Of a stretch of DNA of 7,379 bases, positions 5,636 to 7,379 are shown piece by piece. Each line of letters starts with the position of its first letter. Within the stretch, counting starts at the first letter, position 1. The DNA lies in the NCBI GenBank assembly GCA_023262645.1, contig JALRAA010000063.1:1-7379 (forward strand), written 5' to 3'. The stretch is from Burkholderiaceae bacterium. Its GTDB lineage: Bacteria > Pseudomonadota > Gammaproteobacteria > Burkholderiales > Burkholderiaceae_C. A program made the translations under genes and the position numbers. Under the pieces are notes generated by a model. It was not told the DNA's origin, made no database searches, and was given only the letters and a program-made list of their open reading frames with translations.

Positions 5636-7258
5636 ATGCTGGGATTGATGCAGCAACAAACCTTGTTGATTTCGGACATGATTGAATTCGCCGAAAAGCA
5701 CCATGGCGACACCGAGGTCATTTCAAGGCGTGTGGAAGGCGATATTCACCGCAGCAATTGGGCCACGATCGCGGCGCGTTCTCGGCAAGTGGCCAATGGC
5801 TTAGATGCATGGAATATCGCCCATGGCGACCGTGTGGCCACCTTGGCATGGAACGGCTACAGGCATTTAGAACTTTATTTCGGCGTCAGCGGCAGTGGCC
5901 GCGTATTGCACACGCTCAATCCCCGTTTGCACCCCGAACAAATCACGTGGATCGTGAACCATGCTGAAGATGTGGTGCTTTGTTTTGACATGAGCTTTTT
6001 GCCTATCGTGCAAAAAATTCACCAAGATTGCAAAACGGTCAAGCATTGGGTGGCGCTGTGTGATGCGGACAAATTACCGGCTGACAGCGGAATACCCCAT
6101 TTGGTCAGCTACGAAAGTTGGATGGGTCAACAAGCCGCAACTTACGCATGGCCTGCTCTGGACGAAAACACCGCCTCATGCATGTGCTACACCAGTGGCA
6201 CCACGGGCAACCCGAAAGCCGCCCTCTACAGCCACCGATCTACCTTGTTGCATGCGTACGCATGTGCTTTACCCGACGTCATGTGCCTTTCAGCGCGCGA
6301 CAGCATATTGCCGGTGGTGCCCATGTTCCACGTCAACGCCTGGGGTATCCCTTACAGCGCGGCCATGGTGGGTGCGAAATTGGTGTTTCCCGGCGCTGCT
6401 TTGGACGGCAAATCGGTATACGAATTGCTCGAGTCAGAAAAAGTCACATTGGCTGCGGGTGTTCCTACTGTTTGGCAAATGTTGCTGGCCCATTTGAAAG
6501 CGGGAGGGCTGCGTTTCAATTATTTGAAGCGTACGGTGATTGGTGGCTCGGCTTGTCCACCGGCCATGATCCATTCTTTCAATGACGAATACGGTGTCGA
6601 AGTACTTCATGCATGGGGTATGACCGAGCTCAGTCCTTTGGGCACGCTCTGCACCTTGAAAAACAAACACTTGGAATTGCCACCCCAAGAGCAAATGAAA
6701 ATTCGCCTTAAACAGGGTCGGGCAATTTTTGGCATCGATTTCAAAATCGTGGACGAGCAGGGCCATGAGCAGCCCAACGACGGCAAAGCCTATGGCGATT
6801 TGTTGGTCAAAGGGCCTTGGGTGATCAAAGAATATTTCAAACAAGAAGGCGCCTCTCCATTGCAAGGCTGGTTCGCCACCGGCGACGTCGCCACCATCGA
6901 CCCCGACGGCTACATGGAGATCACGGACCGCTCCAAGGACGTGATCAAATCCGGCGGCGAATGGATCAGCTCCATCGATGTTGAAAATATCGCCATGGCG
7001 CACCCAGACGTAGCGATGGCGGCTTGCATTGGCATGGCGCATCCGAAATGGGACGAGCGACCGATTGTGGTGGTGGTGAAAAAACCCACAGCCACAGTGA
7101 CCCGAGACGAACTTTTGAAGTTTTACGAGGGCAAAATTGCCAAATGGCAAATCCCTGATGATGTGGTGTTTGTCGAGAGCATTCCGTTGGGTGCAACCGG
7201 CAAAATGTTGAAAACACGTTTGCGAGAGCAACTGACCGGCTATCAATTGCCCCAATGA
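5636..7258 (+). CDS. Acyl-CoA ligase (AMP-binding, AlkK/DmdB-like medium- or long-chain fatty acid-CoA ligase)
   Basis: This 540-residue ANL-superfamily enzyme activates a carboxylic acid with ATP to an acyl-adenylate, then transfers it to CoA. The N-terminus MLGLMQQQTLLISDMIE and the run ATLAWNGYRHLELYFGVSG (68-86) match the group that includes AlkK-type medium-chain ligases and 3-(methylthio)propionyl-CoA ligase DmdB. ATP/AMP motifs follow in order: P-loop YTSGTTGNPKAALYSH (185-200), VVPMFHVNAW (227-236), GGSACPP (303-309), HAWGMTE (325-331), TGD (415-417), DRSKDVIKSGGEWIS (431-445), and the C-terminal ATGK with catalytic Lys523. Ala195 replaces the usual Gly of the P-loop PKG. No signal peptide or membrane anchor is seen. 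Codons are intact from start to stop. The likely role is fatty-acid or short branched/thio-acid degradation, but the substrate cannot be told from sequence alone. It is divergent from selO, so it is probably a separate transcription unit. Confidence 0.93.
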   Translation: MLGLMQQQTLLISDMIEFAEKHHGDTEVISRRVEGDIHRSNWATIAARSRQVANGLDAWNIAHGDRVATLAWNGYRHLELYFGVSGSGRVLHTLNPRLHPEQITWIVNHAEDVVLCFDMSFLPIVQKIHQDCKTVKHWVALCDADKLPADSGIPHLVSYESWMGQQAATYAWPALDENTASCMCYTSGTTGNPKAALYSHRSTLLHAYACALPDVMCLSARDSILPVVPMFHVNAWGIPYSAAMVGAKLVFPGAALDGKSVYELLESEKVTLAAGVPTVWQMLLAHLKAGGLRFNYLKRTVIGGSACPPAMIHSFNDEYGVEVLHAWGMTELSPLGTLCTLKNKHLELPPQEQMKIRLKQGRAIFGIDFKIVDEQGHEQPNDGKAYGDLLVKGPWVIKEYFKQEGASPLQGWFATGDVATIDPDGYMEITDRSKDVIKSGGEWISSIDVENIAMAHPDVAMAACIGMAHPKWDERPIVVVVKKPTATVTRDELLKFYEGKIAKWQIPDDVVFVESIPLGATGKMLKTRLREQLTGYQLPQ

Positions 7259-7283
7259 AACCCGACAGTTGTCGCGGTTTCTA

Positions 7284-7308
7284 GGGCTAACCCTTGCAGG
7301 GTCAACCC
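7284..7308. repeat. Near-direct repeat GGG-N2-AACCC in the gap before the last gene
   Basis: GGGCTAACCC (7284-7293) and GGGTCAACCC (7299-7308) are two near-identical 10-base units, 15 bases apart. Between them ACCCT (7290-7294) and AGGGT (7298-7302) form a 5-base-pair hairpin with a 3-base loop. No T tract follows, so it is not a standard terminator of the ligase gene. Lying about 45-70 bases before the next start codon, it could be an operator or promoter part; TTGCAG (7294-7299) and TAGGCT (7319-7324) form only a poor promoter with a 19-base spacer. Confidence 0.35.
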
Positions 7309-7351
7309 GAAAATCCGTTAGGCTAGAGCGTCTATGAATGAGGAGAAAAGA

Positions 7352-7379
7352 ATGCTTTTTCGCAAATTAGGTATGGCCT
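7352..7379 (+). CDS. Start of an unidentified gene, 3' partial (9 codons visible)
   Basis: Only the first nine codons (MLFRKLGMA) are in the window. AGGAG at 7341-7345, six bases before the ATG at 7352, is a strong ribosome binding site and favours this start over the in-frame ATG at 7334. The basic Arg-Lys followed by hydrophobic residues would suit the beginning of a signal peptide, but there is too little sequence to assign a product. It follows the ligase gene by 93 bases on the same strand and may be read from its own promoter. Confidence 0.55.

Noticed and set aside
6434..7255. Open frame of 273 codons on the - strand opposite the acyl-CoA ligase
   Set aside because: Antisense shadow of an intact gene; the protein is His/Phe/Gln-rich without any recognisable motif.

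Overview
The window looks like ordinary chromosomal housekeeping DNA of a betaproteobacterium, most likely order Burkholderiales, family Comamonadaceae. That placement is inference: it rests on how closely the PurL, parvulin and acyl-CoA ligase proteins resemble remembered Comamonadaceae versions and on the mid-range base composition, which would suit a Limnohabitans/Rhodoferax-like genome. No tRNA, rRNA, CRISPR array, insertion sequence or phage gene was seen.

Layout. The left part (1-1919, + strand) holds the last third of purL, with the whole glutamine-amidotransferase domain, followed after 57 bases by a small helical protein of unknown function. A strong hairpin with A/T tails at 1929-1964 then serves two converging transcription units. 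From 5573 down to 1979 the - strand carries a five-gene cluster read as selO, msrB, yciB, bolA and a secreted parvulin-type prolyl isomerase. The first four are joined by three successive 4-base ATGA start/stop overlaps, so they are probably one translationally coupled operon. The parvulin gene follows after 57 bases. Diverging from selO, 62 bases away, is a complete + strand acyl-CoA ligase of the AlkK/DmdB-like group (5636-7258). The first few codons of another + strand gene lie at the right edge (7352-7379).

How the genes fit together. SelO (AMPylates redox proteins), MsrB (repairs methionine sulfoxide), BolA (glutaredoxin/iron-sulfur partner) and a periplasmic foldase form a plausible redox and protein-quality set next to the membrane septation protein YciB. 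This is inference from family knowledge and gene order.

Most unusual point. selO is broken by one extra base near 4997. On either side the two frames match the family exactly, and every key residue survives (Lys115, Glu138 and Arg178 before the break; Asp257, Asn258, Asp267 and the C-terminal Cys-Ser-Ser after it). It is therefore a very recent mutation, a sequence error, or less likely a +1 recoding site at UUU-C. Other points worth a look are the Gly/Cys/Trp-free orphan protein after purL, a perfect 12-base palindrome between selO and the ligase gene, and an Ala in place of the usual Gly in the ligase P-loop. I found no convincing new multi-gene system.
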